From an uncultured Atopobiaceae bacterium (GTDB lineage: Bacteria > Actinomycetota > Coriobacteriia > Coriobacteriales > Atopobiaceae), in assembly GCA_944322145.1 (NCBI GenBank), contig CALUNW010000006.1, positions 62,001 to 126,000 of the forward strand: a stretch of 64,000 bases of DNA, read 5' to 3'. The notes beneath the pieces are model-generated. The model did not search any database, was not told the origin of the DNA, and saw only the letters and a program-made list of their open reading frames with translations. Below are positions 43,272-51,389 of this stretch, piece after piece. Position numbers and translations under genes: made by a program. Position 1 is the stretch's first letter, and every line of letters begins with the position of its first letter.

Positions 43272-46200
43272 AGCGGACTTGAGGGCACCCACCATGTCGA
43301 TGCGGTCGAGAGAGCGGTTGGTGATGAAGTTCACCATCACCGTGAACACGAACGCAAGCACGGCGGAGATCACGTAGGTGAGCGGGTCGACCACCACGTC
43401 GAAGTACAGCGACGGCATGCGCAAGATCCACGTGAGCGACCGCGCGAGGGCATAGCCCAGCGGCATGCCGAGCACCACGCCGATGCCCGTGAGGATGAGC
43501 GTCTCCTTGTTGATGTAGCTGTGGACCTCGGGCCGCTTGAAGCCCAGGACCTTGAGCGTCGCGAGCTCGCGCTCGCGCTCGGAGATGTTGGTGTTGGAGA
43601 GCGTGAAGACCACCGTGAACGAGAGCGCCGCGGCAAGAACGATGACCACGTAGACCACGGTGTTGATGAGCGTGAAGGCACTCGAGAAGTCGCGCACGAG
43701 CTTGGCCGTGGAGACCACGGAGAGCAGGCGGTCGTCCTGCGTGAGGCGCTCGGAGAGCGCGATCTGCTCCTCGCTCGTGCCCGTGAGGTGCGCGAGCACG
43801 CCGTTCGTCTCGCACTTCTCGCCAAATGCGTCCTCGTAGGCGCCCGCGGTCATGAAGATCGTGTTGCTCAGGTAGTTGAGGGCGATGCCGTCCACCCTCA
43901 CGCTGCCCTCGGCGAGCGTGGAGTCCTGCAGCGCAAGCTCGTCGCCCACCGCAAAGCCCATGACCTGCTCGGCGTTCTTGGTGATGACCGCGCCGCCGTC
44001 CGTGAGCTCGAGCTCGTGACCGTCCTCGTCCTCGAGCCGCGCATAGCCCGCGAGGTCAGAGGCCTCGGGCACCACCACGAGCTGGACGGTCTCCTTGTCG
44101 TCGCCGTAGCTCACCGTGAGGCTGTCGATGTAGACGCGCACGAGGCTCTCGACCTCGGGGTCGTCCTCAAGGTCCGCCACAACGGCGTCGAGGTCGTCGG
44201 AGGAGCTCACGGCCATGAGGTCGTAGCGGGTCACGCCCGCGTCGCCATACTGGCGCGGCGAGAGCGAGATCACCGTGTCGCGGATTCCAAAGCCCGTGAT
44301 GAGCAGCGCCACGCACCCCGCGATGCCAAAGGTCGTCATGAGGAAGCGGCGCTTGTAGCGGAAGAGGTTGCGCGCCGTGACCTTGTTGAGGAAGCTGAAC
44401 CTGTTCCACACGGGAGTGACGTGCTCGAGCAGGATGCGCGAGCCCGCGCGCGGCGCCTTGGGGCGCATGAGGTCGGCGGGGGTCTCCCTCAGCTCCTGCC
44501 AGCAGGTGAGCAGCGTCGCCCCCACGATGCCCAGTGCAAAGAGCGCAAAGGCCAGAAGCGAGCTTGCGGCCTCGAAGCCGTACATGAACCCCGGCAGGGC
44601 GTACATGGTCGAGAAGATCGTGAAGATGATGGCGGGCAGCACGACGAAGCCGAGCACGTTGCCCACGATCGCGCCCACGATGCAGGCCGCCAGCGCGTAG
44701 AGCGCGTACTTGGAGAGGATGCGGCCACGCGAGTACCCAAGCGCCTTGTAGACGCCGATGAGCCCGCGCTCCTCCTCGACCATGCGCGTCATGGTGGTGA
44801 GGCTGATGAGCACCGCAACCACGAAGAACACGATGGGGATCACGGTGCCGATGGCCTCGATCGAGGAGGCGTCGGAGTCCACGCTCGCGTAGCTCGAGAG
44901 GCTCGAGCGGTCCTGCACGTACCACGTGGCGTCGGGCAGGTCCTCGATCTCGGCGCGCGCGTCGGCGATCTCGGCAAGGGCGTCGTCGCGCTCGGACTCG
45001 AAGGTCGCGCGGGCGTCGTCGAGCTCGGCCTGGCCATCTGCGATTTCGGCGAGGGCGTCGTCGAGCTGGCGCTGCGCGTCGGCCAGCTGCTCGAGGGCGT
45101 CGGCGCGCTGGCGGTCGAGCTCGGCCTGCCCCTCCTCGAGCTCCGCCCAGCCGTCGGCGAGCTCGCGCTCGCTCTGCTCGAGCGTGGCCTGCGCGGAGAC
45201 GAGCTGGTCGTAGGCGTCGCGAAGGTCCTGCCAGCCCTCGTCGATGAGGGCCTGCTGCCTGGCGAACTCCGCCTCGGCGGTGGTCTTGGCCTGTTCGATG
45301 CCGGCATCCAGCTGCGCGAGGCCGTCGCTGGCCTGCGCGAGGCCCGCCGCGGCCTGGACGCGGCCGCTCGCCATTGCGGCGGCGCTCTGCCCGCTCGCGG
45401 GGTCGGCAGAGCCCAGGGCGATGATCTGCTGGAGGCCCGCCTGGGAGCTCTCGAGGCTCGTGAGCTGGCCCTGGATGGTCTCGACCCCCTGCTGCGCAGC
45501 GTCGCGGGATGCCTGGAGCTCCGCGCGCTGCGCCGCGAGGCCGTCCATCGTCGCCTGCAGCTGCTCGCGCTGGGCGAGAAGCGCCTCGAGCTCCGGGCTC
45601 GTCTGCGGCGCTGCCGTCTCGGAGGTCGCTCCCTCCTCGTGCTCCTCCGCGCCGGCAGCGTCCTCAGGCTCCTCCGTACTACCCGCCCCACCCTGCTCGA
45701 GCGCCGCAATCTGCGCGTCGACGGCATCAAGTGCCGCCTGCGTCTGCGCGATGCCGGCGTCGAGCTCGCCAAGCGCCGCATCGATGGTCGCAATCTGAGC
45801 CGTGAGCTCCTCGGCCTGTGCCTGGAGCTGCCCGGCCGTCTGTCCCAGGGACTCCGAGACGGGCGTCAGCGCGGAGGCCGCCTGGCCCATCGCGCTCGAG
45901 AACGTCCCGACCGCCGCCTCGGCGTTGCCCGCATCCGCGGCCTTGACCTGCTCCCAAGCTGCGCGCACCTGCGCCGCGACGCCCGAGAGCGCCTCGCCGC
46001 CCTGCGGCAGCGAGCCCGCCATCGCGTCGAGCCCGTCGGCCATCTCCTCGACGCTGCCGTCGAGCGTCGATATGGTCTGCGTCAGGCTGTCCACGGTCGC
46101 GGCGACCTCGGCGCGCTGCGCCTCGAGGTCCGCGATCGTCGTGGCATAGAACTCGTCTCGCGCGGCGTCGAGCTGCGCCTGGCCGTCCCTTAGCTGCTGC

Positions 46201-47333
46201 TCGGCTCCCGGGAGTGCCGCGTTGTACTCCTCGATGCCGGCGGCGAGCTCCGCCTTGCCGTCGGCGAGCTGCGCGGCACCGTCCTCGAGCTGCGCGCGCC
46301 CGTCGTCGATCTCCGCCTGCGCGTCGTCGAGCTGGCTCAGCGCGTCGGCGCGCTGCTCGTCGAGCTCGGCCTGGCCGTCTGCCACCTCGGCGCGCCCGTC
46401 GTCGAGCTCGGCCTGGCCGTCGGCAATCTCCTGCTCGGCGTCCGCGAGCTCCTCGAGCGCCTCGGCCTCCGCCTCGTCGACCTCCTCGGTGGCGTCCGCG
46501 CGGATCCCCTCCCCGCGAGCTCGCTCTCGCTCGCCGCGCGCGTCCTCGACGCGCTGCTTCACGGCGTCCACGATCTGCTCGTACTCGGCGGAGTAGCACA
46601 GCGGCTCGTCCGCGCCCTCCACGGTGAGGTATGCCACCGTGTACGCCTCCGCCGTCGCGCACTCCGGCACCACGAAGAAGGAGTACTGCGAGCCGCCGCT
46701 CGAGCGGAACGACATCGTCCCCTCGCCGGCGTTGACGTCCATCGGGTCGAGCACCGACCCCACGATCGTGTAGTCGCGGCGCTCGAAGACCTCCGCGGAG
46801 CCGGAGTCGAACGCGTCGAGCCCCTCGTCCTTCTCGGCATCCGCCTCGTCGTCGTCCGCGCCGTGGAAGGTCACCGTGTCGCCGATGGAGAGGCCGGAGT
46901 CCTTGAGGTAGCGCTGCGTTACGGCGATCTCGTCCTCGCTCTCGGGCAGGCGCCCCTCGAGTACGAGCGGCTCGTTCATGCCGGAGGGCGAGAGCGCCTT
47001 GACGTCGACCTTCTCGGAGACCGAGCCCACCGTCGTGTAGGCCGTCTCCACGTAGCCGCCCTCCGCCGCCTCCACGCCCTCGAGCGCGGCGAGCGCCTCC
47101 ACGTCCTCGTCCGTGAGGCCGAGGGTGGACTGGACGCGCACGTCGAAGAGGCCCTGCTCGTCAAAGAACGCGTCGGCCGAGTTGCGCAGGTCCACGCAGG
47201 AGGCGCGCAGGCCCGTGAGCATCGTCACGCCGAGCGCCGTGATCGTGGCGAGCGCCACGAAGCGCTTGAGGCTCCCGCGCACCGTGCGCAGGATGTCGCG
47301 CGTGAAGGCGCTGTGTGACGCGGCCGACGACAT
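43266..47333 (-). CDS. Giant FtsX-family ABC permease with long extracellular coiled coil
   Basis: 1355 aa. One N-terminal helix, a MacB-like periplasmic-type domain to about residue 255, then some 560 residues of Ala/Glu/Asp/Gln-rich coiled coil with repeated DGQAELD and ADALEQL units, three helices of an FtsX core (VVAVLISLTTMTRMVEEERGLIGVYKALG), a second soluble domain, and a final FtsX core ending the protein. ATG 47333 is two bases past the ATPase stop. Similar proteins are thought to link exporters to the cell envelope; cargo unknown. Confidence 0.88.
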   Translation of the reverse strand: MSSAASHSAFTRDILRTVRGSLKRFVALATITALGVTMLTGLRASCVDLRNSADAFFDEQGLFDVRVQSTLGLTDEDVEALAALEGVEAAEGGYVETAYTTVGSVSEKVDVKALSPSGMNEPLVLEGRLPESEDEIAVTQRYLKDSGLSIGDTVTFHGADDDEADAEKDEGLDAFDSGSAEVFERRDYTIVGSVLDPMDVNAGEGTMSFRSSGGSQYSFFVVPECATAEAYTVAYLTVEGADEPLCYSAEYEQIVDAVKQRVEDARGERERARGEGIRADATEEVDEAEAEALEELADAEQEIADGQAELDDGRAEVADGQAELDEQRADALSQLDDAQAEIDDGRAQLEDGAAQLADGKAELAAGIEEYNAALPGAEQQLRDGQAQLDAARDEFYATTIADLEAQRAEVAATVDSLTQTISTLDGSVEEMADGLDAMAGSLPQGGEALSGVAAQVRAAWEQVKAADAGNAEAAVGTFSSAMGQAASALTPVSESLGQTAGQLQAQAEELTAQIATIDAALGELDAGIAQTQAALDAVDAQIAALEQGGAGSTEEPEDAAGAEEHEEGATSETAAPQTSPELEALLAQREQLQATMDGLAAQRAELQASRDAAQQGVETIQGQLTSLESSQAGLQQIIALGSADPASGQSAAAMASGRVQAAAGLAQASDGLAQLDAGIEQAKTTAEAEFARQQALIDEGWQDLRDAYDQLVSAQATLEQSERELADGWAELEEGQAELDRQRADALEQLADAQRQLDDALAEIADGQAELDDARATFESERDDALAEIADARAEIEDLPDATWYVQDRSSLSSYASVDSDASSIEAIGTVIPIVFFVVAVLISLTTMTRMVEEERGLIGVYKALGYSRGRILSKYALYALAACIVGAIVGNVLGFVVLPAIIFTIFSTMYALPGFMYGFEAASSLLAFALFALGIVGATLLTCWQELRETPADLMRPKAPRAGSRILLEHVTPVWNRFSFLNKVTARNLFRYKRRFLMTTFGIAGCVALLITGFGIRDTVISLSPRQYGDAGVTRYDLMAVSSSDDLDAVVADLEDDPEVESLVRVYIDSLTVSYGDDKETVQLVVVPEASDLAGYARLEDEDGHELELTDGGAVITKNAEQVMGFAVGDELALQDSTLAEGSVRVDGIALNYLSNTIFMTAGAYEDAFGEKCETNGVLAHLTGTSEEQIALSERLTQDDRLLSVVSTAKLVRDFSSAFTLINTVVYVVIVLAAALSFTVVFTLSNTNISERERELATLKVLGFKRPEVHSYINKETLILTGIGVVLGMPLGYALARSLTWILRMPSLYFDVVVDPLTYVISAVLAFVFTVMVNFITNRSLDRIDMVGALKSAE

Positions 47334-47335
47334 GG

Positions 47336-48037
47336 CTACCACTCGATCTCTGCGATCGGCTTGGGATCGTCATTGGTCGTCATGCTCGTCACCTGGCCGC
47401 TCTTGAAGCGGATGAGCCGGTCGGCCATGTCCGCGAGCGCGGCGTTGTGCGTGACGATGATGACGGTGATGCCCTCGTTGCGACACATGTCCTGCAGGAG
47501 CTGCAGGATCTGCTTGCCCGTCTGGTAATCGAGCGCGCCGGTGGGCTCGTCGCACAGCAGCAGCTTGGGGTTCTTGGCCATGGCGCGCGCGATGGAGACG
47601 CGCTGCTGCTCGCCGCCGGAGAGCTGCGCGGGGAAGTTGGCGAGGCGCTCGGCGAGGCCCACCTTCGCGAGCGTCTCCGCGGGGTCGAGCGAGTCGGGGC
47701 AGATCTGCGTGGCAAGCTCAACGTTCTCGAGCGCAGTGAGGTTGGGCACGAGGTTGTAGAACTGGAAGACAAAGCCCACGTCGGCACGGCGGTACAGCAC
47801 GAGGTCGTTCTCGCTCGCGCCGGAAAGGTCGCGGCCGTCCACGCGGACGGTGCCGGAGGTGGCGCTGTCCATGCCTCCCAGGATGTTGAGGGCGGTGGTC
47901 TTGCCCGCGCCCGAGGCGCCCAGGATGACTGCGAGCTCGCCCTTCTCGACGGTGAAGCTCGCACCGTCAAGGGCGTTGATCTTGGCGGAGCCCTCTCCGT
48001 AGGTCCGCACGACGTCCAGGAAGTCAATATAGGCCAT
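47336..48037 (-). CDS. MacB/LolD-type ABC ATP-binding protein
   Basis: 233 aa. Walker [29 protein letters not shown], signature [15 protein letters not shown], Walker [12 protein letters not shown]. Partner of the giant permease, to whose gene it is joined. ATG 48037 follows CGGAGCCGAC. A TATACT -10-like box lies upstream (48084-48079) and a GACAGCGTGTTGTC dyad between them may bind the divergent TetR. Confidence 0.92.
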   Translation of the reverse strand: MAYIDFLDVVRTYGEGSAKINALDGASFTVEKGELAVILGASGAGKTTALNILGGMDSATSGTVRVDGRDLSGASENDLVLYRRADVGFVFQFYNLVPNLTALENVELATQICPDSLDPAETLAKVGLAERLANFPAQLSGGEQQRVSIARAMAKNPKLLLCDEPTGALDYQTGKQILQLLQDMCRNEGITVIIVTHNAALADMADRLIRFKSGQVTSMTTNDDPKPIAEIEW

Positions 48038-48055
48038 GTCGGCTCCGATTGCTCG

Positions 48056-48084
48056 ACAGCGTGTTGTCTAATCGAAGTATACTG
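48056..48084 (-). promoter_or_regulatory. Promoter and possible TetR operator of the exporter operon
   Basis: CGACAGCGTGTTGTCT dyad (48056-48071) next to TCGA and TATACT. Placed between the divergent TetR gene and ATPase gene. Confidence 0.4.
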
Positions 48085-48140
48085 GGGTTGGCGGGCGAGA
48101 AGAACCACCGCTCGACACGCGTCGCGCAAGTGTCGAAAAA

Positions 48141-48173
48141 TGATTCAAAAGGGGACAGTCCCCTTTTGAATCA
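48141..48173. repeat. REP-like palindrome, TGATTCAAAAGGGGAC arms
   Basis: 16-bp arms around one base; lies 22 bp before the TetR start codon. Nearly the same sequence recurs at 63819-63851. Confidence 0.9.
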
Positions 48174-48194
48174 CTCGCGGGACTGGAGGGCGCC

Positions 48195-48740
48195 ATGAGA
48201 AAGCAGCCGCAGGTCACGGAGCAGACAAGGGCAAATCTCCGCCAGGCGTTCTGGGAGCTCTACGCCGAGAAGCCCGTGGAGAAAATCTCGGTCCGCGAGA
48301 TCACCGACCGCGCCGGTTACAACCGCGCGACCTTCTACCTCTACTACCACGACGTCTACGAGCTGCTGGCGGAGATCGAGGACCAGGTGCTCGGCAACAT
48401 CGAGCGCCTGGTGAACGAGCGCCTGCTCAAGGGCGACCGACTTGACTTCTCGCAGCATATGGGCCTCATCCTGCGCCTGGCCCAGCGCTCGCGCGACTAC
48501 ACGCGCGTCCTGCTGGGCCCGCACGGCGATCCCGCGTTCACCCAGCGGCTCAAGCAGGTGATAAGCCCGCTCGTGGACCGCTTCTTCCTGCCGGGAGAGG
48601 AGCTCGGAGACCAAGGCGAGCGCATCGCGCGCGAGTTCTACCTCTCGGGGATCCTGGCCACGATCAGAATCTGGACCTCAGAGGACGACCCGATGCCCAT
48701 CGAGCAGCTCATCGAGCTCGTGATGCATATCGTACTGTGA
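48195..48740 (+). CDS. TetR-family regulator
   Basis: 181 aa. N-terminal HTH with ISVREITDRAGYNRATFYLYYHDVYEL, then a helical ligand domain of the TetR_C (DhaS-like) kind. GGAGGGCGCC before ATG 48195. Divergent from the exporter operon, which it probably represses. Confidence 0.85.
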   Translation: MRKQPQVTEQTRANLRQAFWELYAEKPVEKISVREITDRAGYNRATFYLYYHDVYELLAEIEDQVLGNIERLVNERLLKGDRLDFSQHMGLILRLAQRSRDYTRVLLGPHGDPAFTQRLKQVISPLVDRFFLPGEELGDQGERIAREFYLSGILATIRIWTSEDDPMPIEQLIELVMHIVL

Positions 48741-48742
48741 GC

Positions 48743-48781
48743 GTCATGGGACAGACACCCCGGAGGCATCCGTCCCATGAC
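48743..48781. repeat. Palindrome GTCATGGGAC...GTCCCATGAC
   Basis: Arms 48743-48752 and 48772-48781; interior AGACACCCCGGAGGCATC. A related, partial copy (GATGGGACAGACACC...) lies at 6911-6941 before the PfkB kinase gene. Confidence 0.7.
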
Positions 48782-48817
48782 GGGGGACACGTCCCAAATA
48801 GGCGGAACGAGAACCAG

Positions 48818-49663
48818 CTAGTTCTTGGCAAAGAACGCGAGCGCGATGGCGCCCGGCCCCACGTGCGTGCCGATGGTGGCGCCCACGGAGGTGATGGGCA
48901 GGTCCTCCTCGGCGACCTTGCCCTCCCAGATGGCGCGGTTGTCGTCCAGGTACTTCTTCAGCAGCTTCTGGGAGAGGCCCGTGTAGCCCAGCAGCACCGG
49001 CATCGTGAAGTCGATGCCGTGCTTCTCGACCTGCTGGTGAAGCTGGTTGCGGCCGTTCTTGGAGCCGCGTGCCTTGCCGAGCATCACGACCTCGCCGTCC
49101 TCCACGCCCACGACGGGCTTGATGGAGAGCAGCTCGCCGATGGCGCCCACGCTCTTGGGGATGCGCCCGCCGCGCTTGAGATACTCGAGCGTATCGAGAA
49201 GCGCGAGCAGGCAGACGCGACCCACGACCGCTTCGACCTTCTCGGCAATCTCGGCGGCGCCCAGGCCCTCGTCGACGAGGCGCAGCGCATAGAGGACCAG
49301 GAGGCTCTGTCCGATGGTGACGTTCTTGCTGTCGACCAGGTGGACCTCGGAATAGTCCGCGGCGGCGGTGACGGCGCTCTGGTAGGTGCCGGAGAGCGCC
49401 GATGAGAGCGTGATTACCACGGCCTCCTCGCCCGCGGCGCGCACCTGCTCAAAGACCTGCTGGTAGGCATACGGCGTGGCCTGGCTCGTCTTGGGCAGCT
49501 CGTCGCTCTCGATGAGCATCTCGTAGAAGCGGTCGTTGGTGAGGTCGACGCCGTCGGCGTACGTGGTCGTGCCAAACGTGATGCCCAGGGGAATGACCGT
49601 GAGGCGAGGGTCGAGCTCGCCCGGGAGGTCGATTCCAGAGTCGGTGATGATGCGGACGGACAT
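48818..49663 (-). CDS. DegV-family fatty-acid-binding protein
   Basis: 281 aa. IITDSGIDLPGE, SQATPYAYQQVFE, TLSSALSGTYQSA and DSKNVTIGQSLLV are the DegV pattern; the fold binds one fatty acid, and relatives pass it to the FakA kinase. Follows MarR by 27 bp on the same strand. ATG 49663 follows GAAGGGAAGC. Confidence 0.9.
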   Translation of the reverse strand: MSVRIITDSGIDLPGELDPRLTVIPLGITFGTTTYADGVDLTNDRFYEMLIESDELPKTSQATPYAYQQVFEQVRAAGEEAVVITLSSALSGTYQSAVTAAADYSEVHLVDSKNVTIGQSLLVLYALRLVDEGLGAAEIAEKVEAVVGRVCLLALLDTLEYLKRGGRIPKSVGAIGELLSIKPVVGVEDGEVVMLGKARGSKNGRNQLHQQVEKHGIDFTMPVLLGYTGLSQKLLKKYLDDNRAIWEGKVAEEDLPITSVGATIGTHVGPGAIALAFFAKN

Positions 49664-49690
49664 GGCGCTTCCCTTCTGTCGGACGGCGGC

Positions 49691-50149
49691 CTACTGGCCG
49701 TCCCGCCCAAACGTCCTGAGCCTCTCGAGGATGTGATTGAGCGAATCGTACATCTGAAGGCGCTGCCGGGCGGCAAGCTCCCCGCCAGCCTCGTCGAGCA
49801 CTCGGTGAATGATGTCGTCGAGCGGACGCGCGGCCTCATAGCCCTTCTCGGTGAGGCGCACGGGCGCGCGGTACTTGGAGGCGTCCTCGTCCTCGGCATC
49901 CCCCACCTCGACGAAGCCGTCCTCGGCAAGATGCGCCACGGTGCGCGACATCGCCGCGCGACTCACGTCGACCAGGCGAGCAAGCTCGGAGGCGGTGAGC
50001 CCCTCAGGGTATTTGACCAGGTAGTAGAGACACATCACGTCAGAGCCGCGAAAGCCCAGGCGCTTGGCCTCTGCCGTCTTGATGCGCTGGATCTCCTTGC
50101 CGAGGGCGCTGATGATGCCGACGAAGTCCTCGAACCGCGTCTCCCCCAC
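49691..50149 (-). CDS. MarR-family regulator
   Basis: 152 aa. Winged helix LTASELARLVDVSRAAMSRTVAHLAEDGFV, then wing KYRAPVRLTEKG. GTG 50149 follows GGGGAGAGAGCGAC. Upstream of degV in one operon; a perfect dyad 28 bp upstream is the likely autoregulatory operator. Confidence 0.87.
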   Translation of the reverse strand: MGETRFEDFVGIISALGKEIQRIKTAEAKRLGFRGSDVMCLYYLVKYPEGLTASELARLVDVSRAAMSRTVAHLAEDGFVEVGDAEDEDASKYRAPVRLTEKGYEAARPLDDIIHRVLDEAGGELAARQRLQMYDSLNHILERLRTFGRDGQ

Positions 50150-50176
50150 GTCGCTCTCTCCCCTCGTGCTCGCACA

Positions 50177-50196
50177 AATGTTAACTGATTAACATT
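50177..50196 (-). promoter_or_regulatory. MarR operator dyad
   Basis: AATGTTAA-N4-TTAACATT, perfect 8-bp arms, the usual MarR-type TTAA-rich palindrome, next to the marR start. It overlaps a TAATGT -10-like sequence. Confidence 0.7.
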
Positions 50197-50296
50197 ATCG
50201 ACGGGCACGGGGCATCTTCAAGGCCACAACGCGATATTCACAGGGACGGCACCGCAGCAGCGGGTCGCCTCCGGGCCGTCGGCCGGGCCTCCAGCA

Positions 50297-50388
50297 AGAA
50301 ATGTACGACCTTCTCGCATCTACGATAAGTGCTAGTTTGCGTTCGTATTGTTTTATAAATTGCCGCGCCAAAAAGGTCGTACATTTCT
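50297..50388. repeat. Inverted-repeat element with AGAAATGTACGACCTT arms
   Basis: Perfect 16-bp arms (50297-50312, 50373-50388) around a 60-bp AT-rich interior that begins CTCGCATC and contains TTTGCG. Stands alone here, between marR and the Trp leader. No gene is seen in 50197-50538. Confidence 0.85.
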
Positions 50389-50461
50389 CAGGAGTGGGAG
50401 GGGTGGGCGGCCGGGAGCAGCGGGCACGAGTCCCGCGTTTGTTTCAGCCCAGAAAACTCAC

Positions 50462-50490
50462 TTGCGCGCGCGGCAGGTCGCGCGTATCTT
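50462..50490 (+). promoter_or_regulatory. Promoter of the tryptophan leader/ECF operon
   Basis: TTGCGC (50462-50467), 17 bp, TATCTT (50485-50490). Predicted transcript start near 50497, about 40 bases before the leader peptide. Confidence 0.55.
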
Positions 50491-50538
50491 GTCCACAACA
50501 CAAAGGACCTCGACCAGAAGCGAAAGGAGCGCCGGAGC

Positions 50539-50619
50539 ATGAGCAACGTCGTCAACGTCAGCGTTCGCACGTCCATGAACTGGTGGTGGCGCAACTTCTC
50601 CTCGCTCGGTCGATGGTGA
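50539..50619 (+). CDS. Tryptophan-rich leader peptide (attenuation leader)
   Basis: 26 codons, too short for routine gene calling. ATG 50539 has AAAGGAG with GCCGGAGC closer in. Residues 15-17 are three consecutive Trp codons in MNWWWRNFSS, and Trp is also the last residue. A strong terminator lies 30 bp after the stop, then the ECF transporter genes. Three tandem Trp codons are what a Trp attenuator needs; the peptide itself has no other evident role. Confidence 0.75.
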   Translation: MSNVVNVSVRTSMNWWWRNFSSLGRW

Positions 50620-50648
50620 GTCTCACGCGCCATATCCATTTGCGCTGA

Positions 50649-50680
50649 AAGGGCTCCCGGAAGACCGGGAGCCCTTTTCT
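50649..50680 (+). terminator. Attenuator terminator after the Trp leader
   Basis: AAGGGCTCCCGG-AAGA-CCGGGAGCCCTT (50649-50676), then TTCTT. Upstream, GTGAGTCTCAC and TGGCGC/GCGCCA can form alternative pairings over the leader end; the exact antiterminator is not certain. Confidence 0.85.
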
Positions 50681-50761
50681 TGTGACGCCATCATCGCCGG
50701 CCACCAAAAAGCACGCCGACAAGAACCTCAATCAAGAATCTCTCCCAGAAAGGAAGTCACC

Positions 50762-51337
50762 GTGTCCGAGAACACCGCCACCCAGACCGCCGCCCGCACC
50801 GTCGCCACCGCCGACCACGGCAAGCTCGACATCCAGGCCCTCGTCCTTCTCGCCGTCCTCCTGGCAGCCGGCTTCATCCTCAACTTCACCGTCGGCAAGG
50901 CCATCTCCGGCATCTCCGGCGGCCTCATCAGCCCCGAGTTCATCATCTCCGCCTTCTGCCTCACCATCCTCGTGGTGCGCCCCAACATCGGCCAGGCGCT
51001 CGTGATCGGCCTTATCTCCGCCGCCGTCATCCAGGTCACCACCACCTCGCCCTTCATCGACTTTGCCGCCGAGGGCATCGCCGCGATGCTCATGGCAGGC
51101 ATCGTCGCCGCTGGCATGGCCTCCCCCGCAAAGAAGTTTGTCCCGCTCGCCGGCTCCTTCGTCACCACCGTGGTCTCCGGCGTCATCTTCATGCTCATCA
51201 AGATCGCCATGGTCGGCGGCGCGGCCGAGCTCGCCGCGGCGATGCTGCCCGTGGTCCTGCTCACCGGCGTCTTCAACGCCATCCTGGTGAGCGCGCTCTA
51301 CCTCCCCATCAAGGCCGCCCTCAAGCTCGCTGACTAA
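50762..51337 (+). CDS. ECF transporter S component, TrpP-like (predicted tryptophan)
   Basis: 191 aa. About six membrane segments after a 25-residue polar start; PEFIISAFCLTILV, QALVIGLISA, TSPFIDFAAEG and FVTTVVSGVIF resemble TrpP of bacilli. GTG 50762 follows AAGGAAGTCACC. Next to EcfA and EcfT genes and behind the Trp leader, so Trp is the predicted substrate. That rests on context plus loose similarity. Confidence 0.7.
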   Translation: MSENTATQTAARTVATADHGKLDIQALVLLAVLLAAGFILNFTVGKAISGISGGLISPEFIISAFCLTILVVRPNIGQALVIGLISAAVIQVTTTSPFIDFAAEGIAAMLMAGIVAAGMASPAKKFVPLAGSFVTTVVSGVIFMLIKIAMVGGAAELAAAMLPVVLLTGVFNAILVSALYLPIKAALKLAD

Positions 51338-51344
51338 CACGCAA

Positions 51345-51377
51345 TGATCCAAAAGGGGTCAGACCCCTTTTGGATCA
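51345..51377. repeat. REP-like palindrome, TGATCCAAAAGGGGTC arms
   Basis: 16-bp arms around one base; between the S-component stop and the ATPase start. Confidence 0.9.
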
Positions 51378-51389
51378 AGAAAGGTCGCC

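Noticed and set aside
43218..46193. 991-codon plus-strand open frame
   Set aside because: Antisense to the giant exporter gene, whose coiled coil, Walker-partner context and FtsX motifs are convincing; the plus frame has no recognisable domain.
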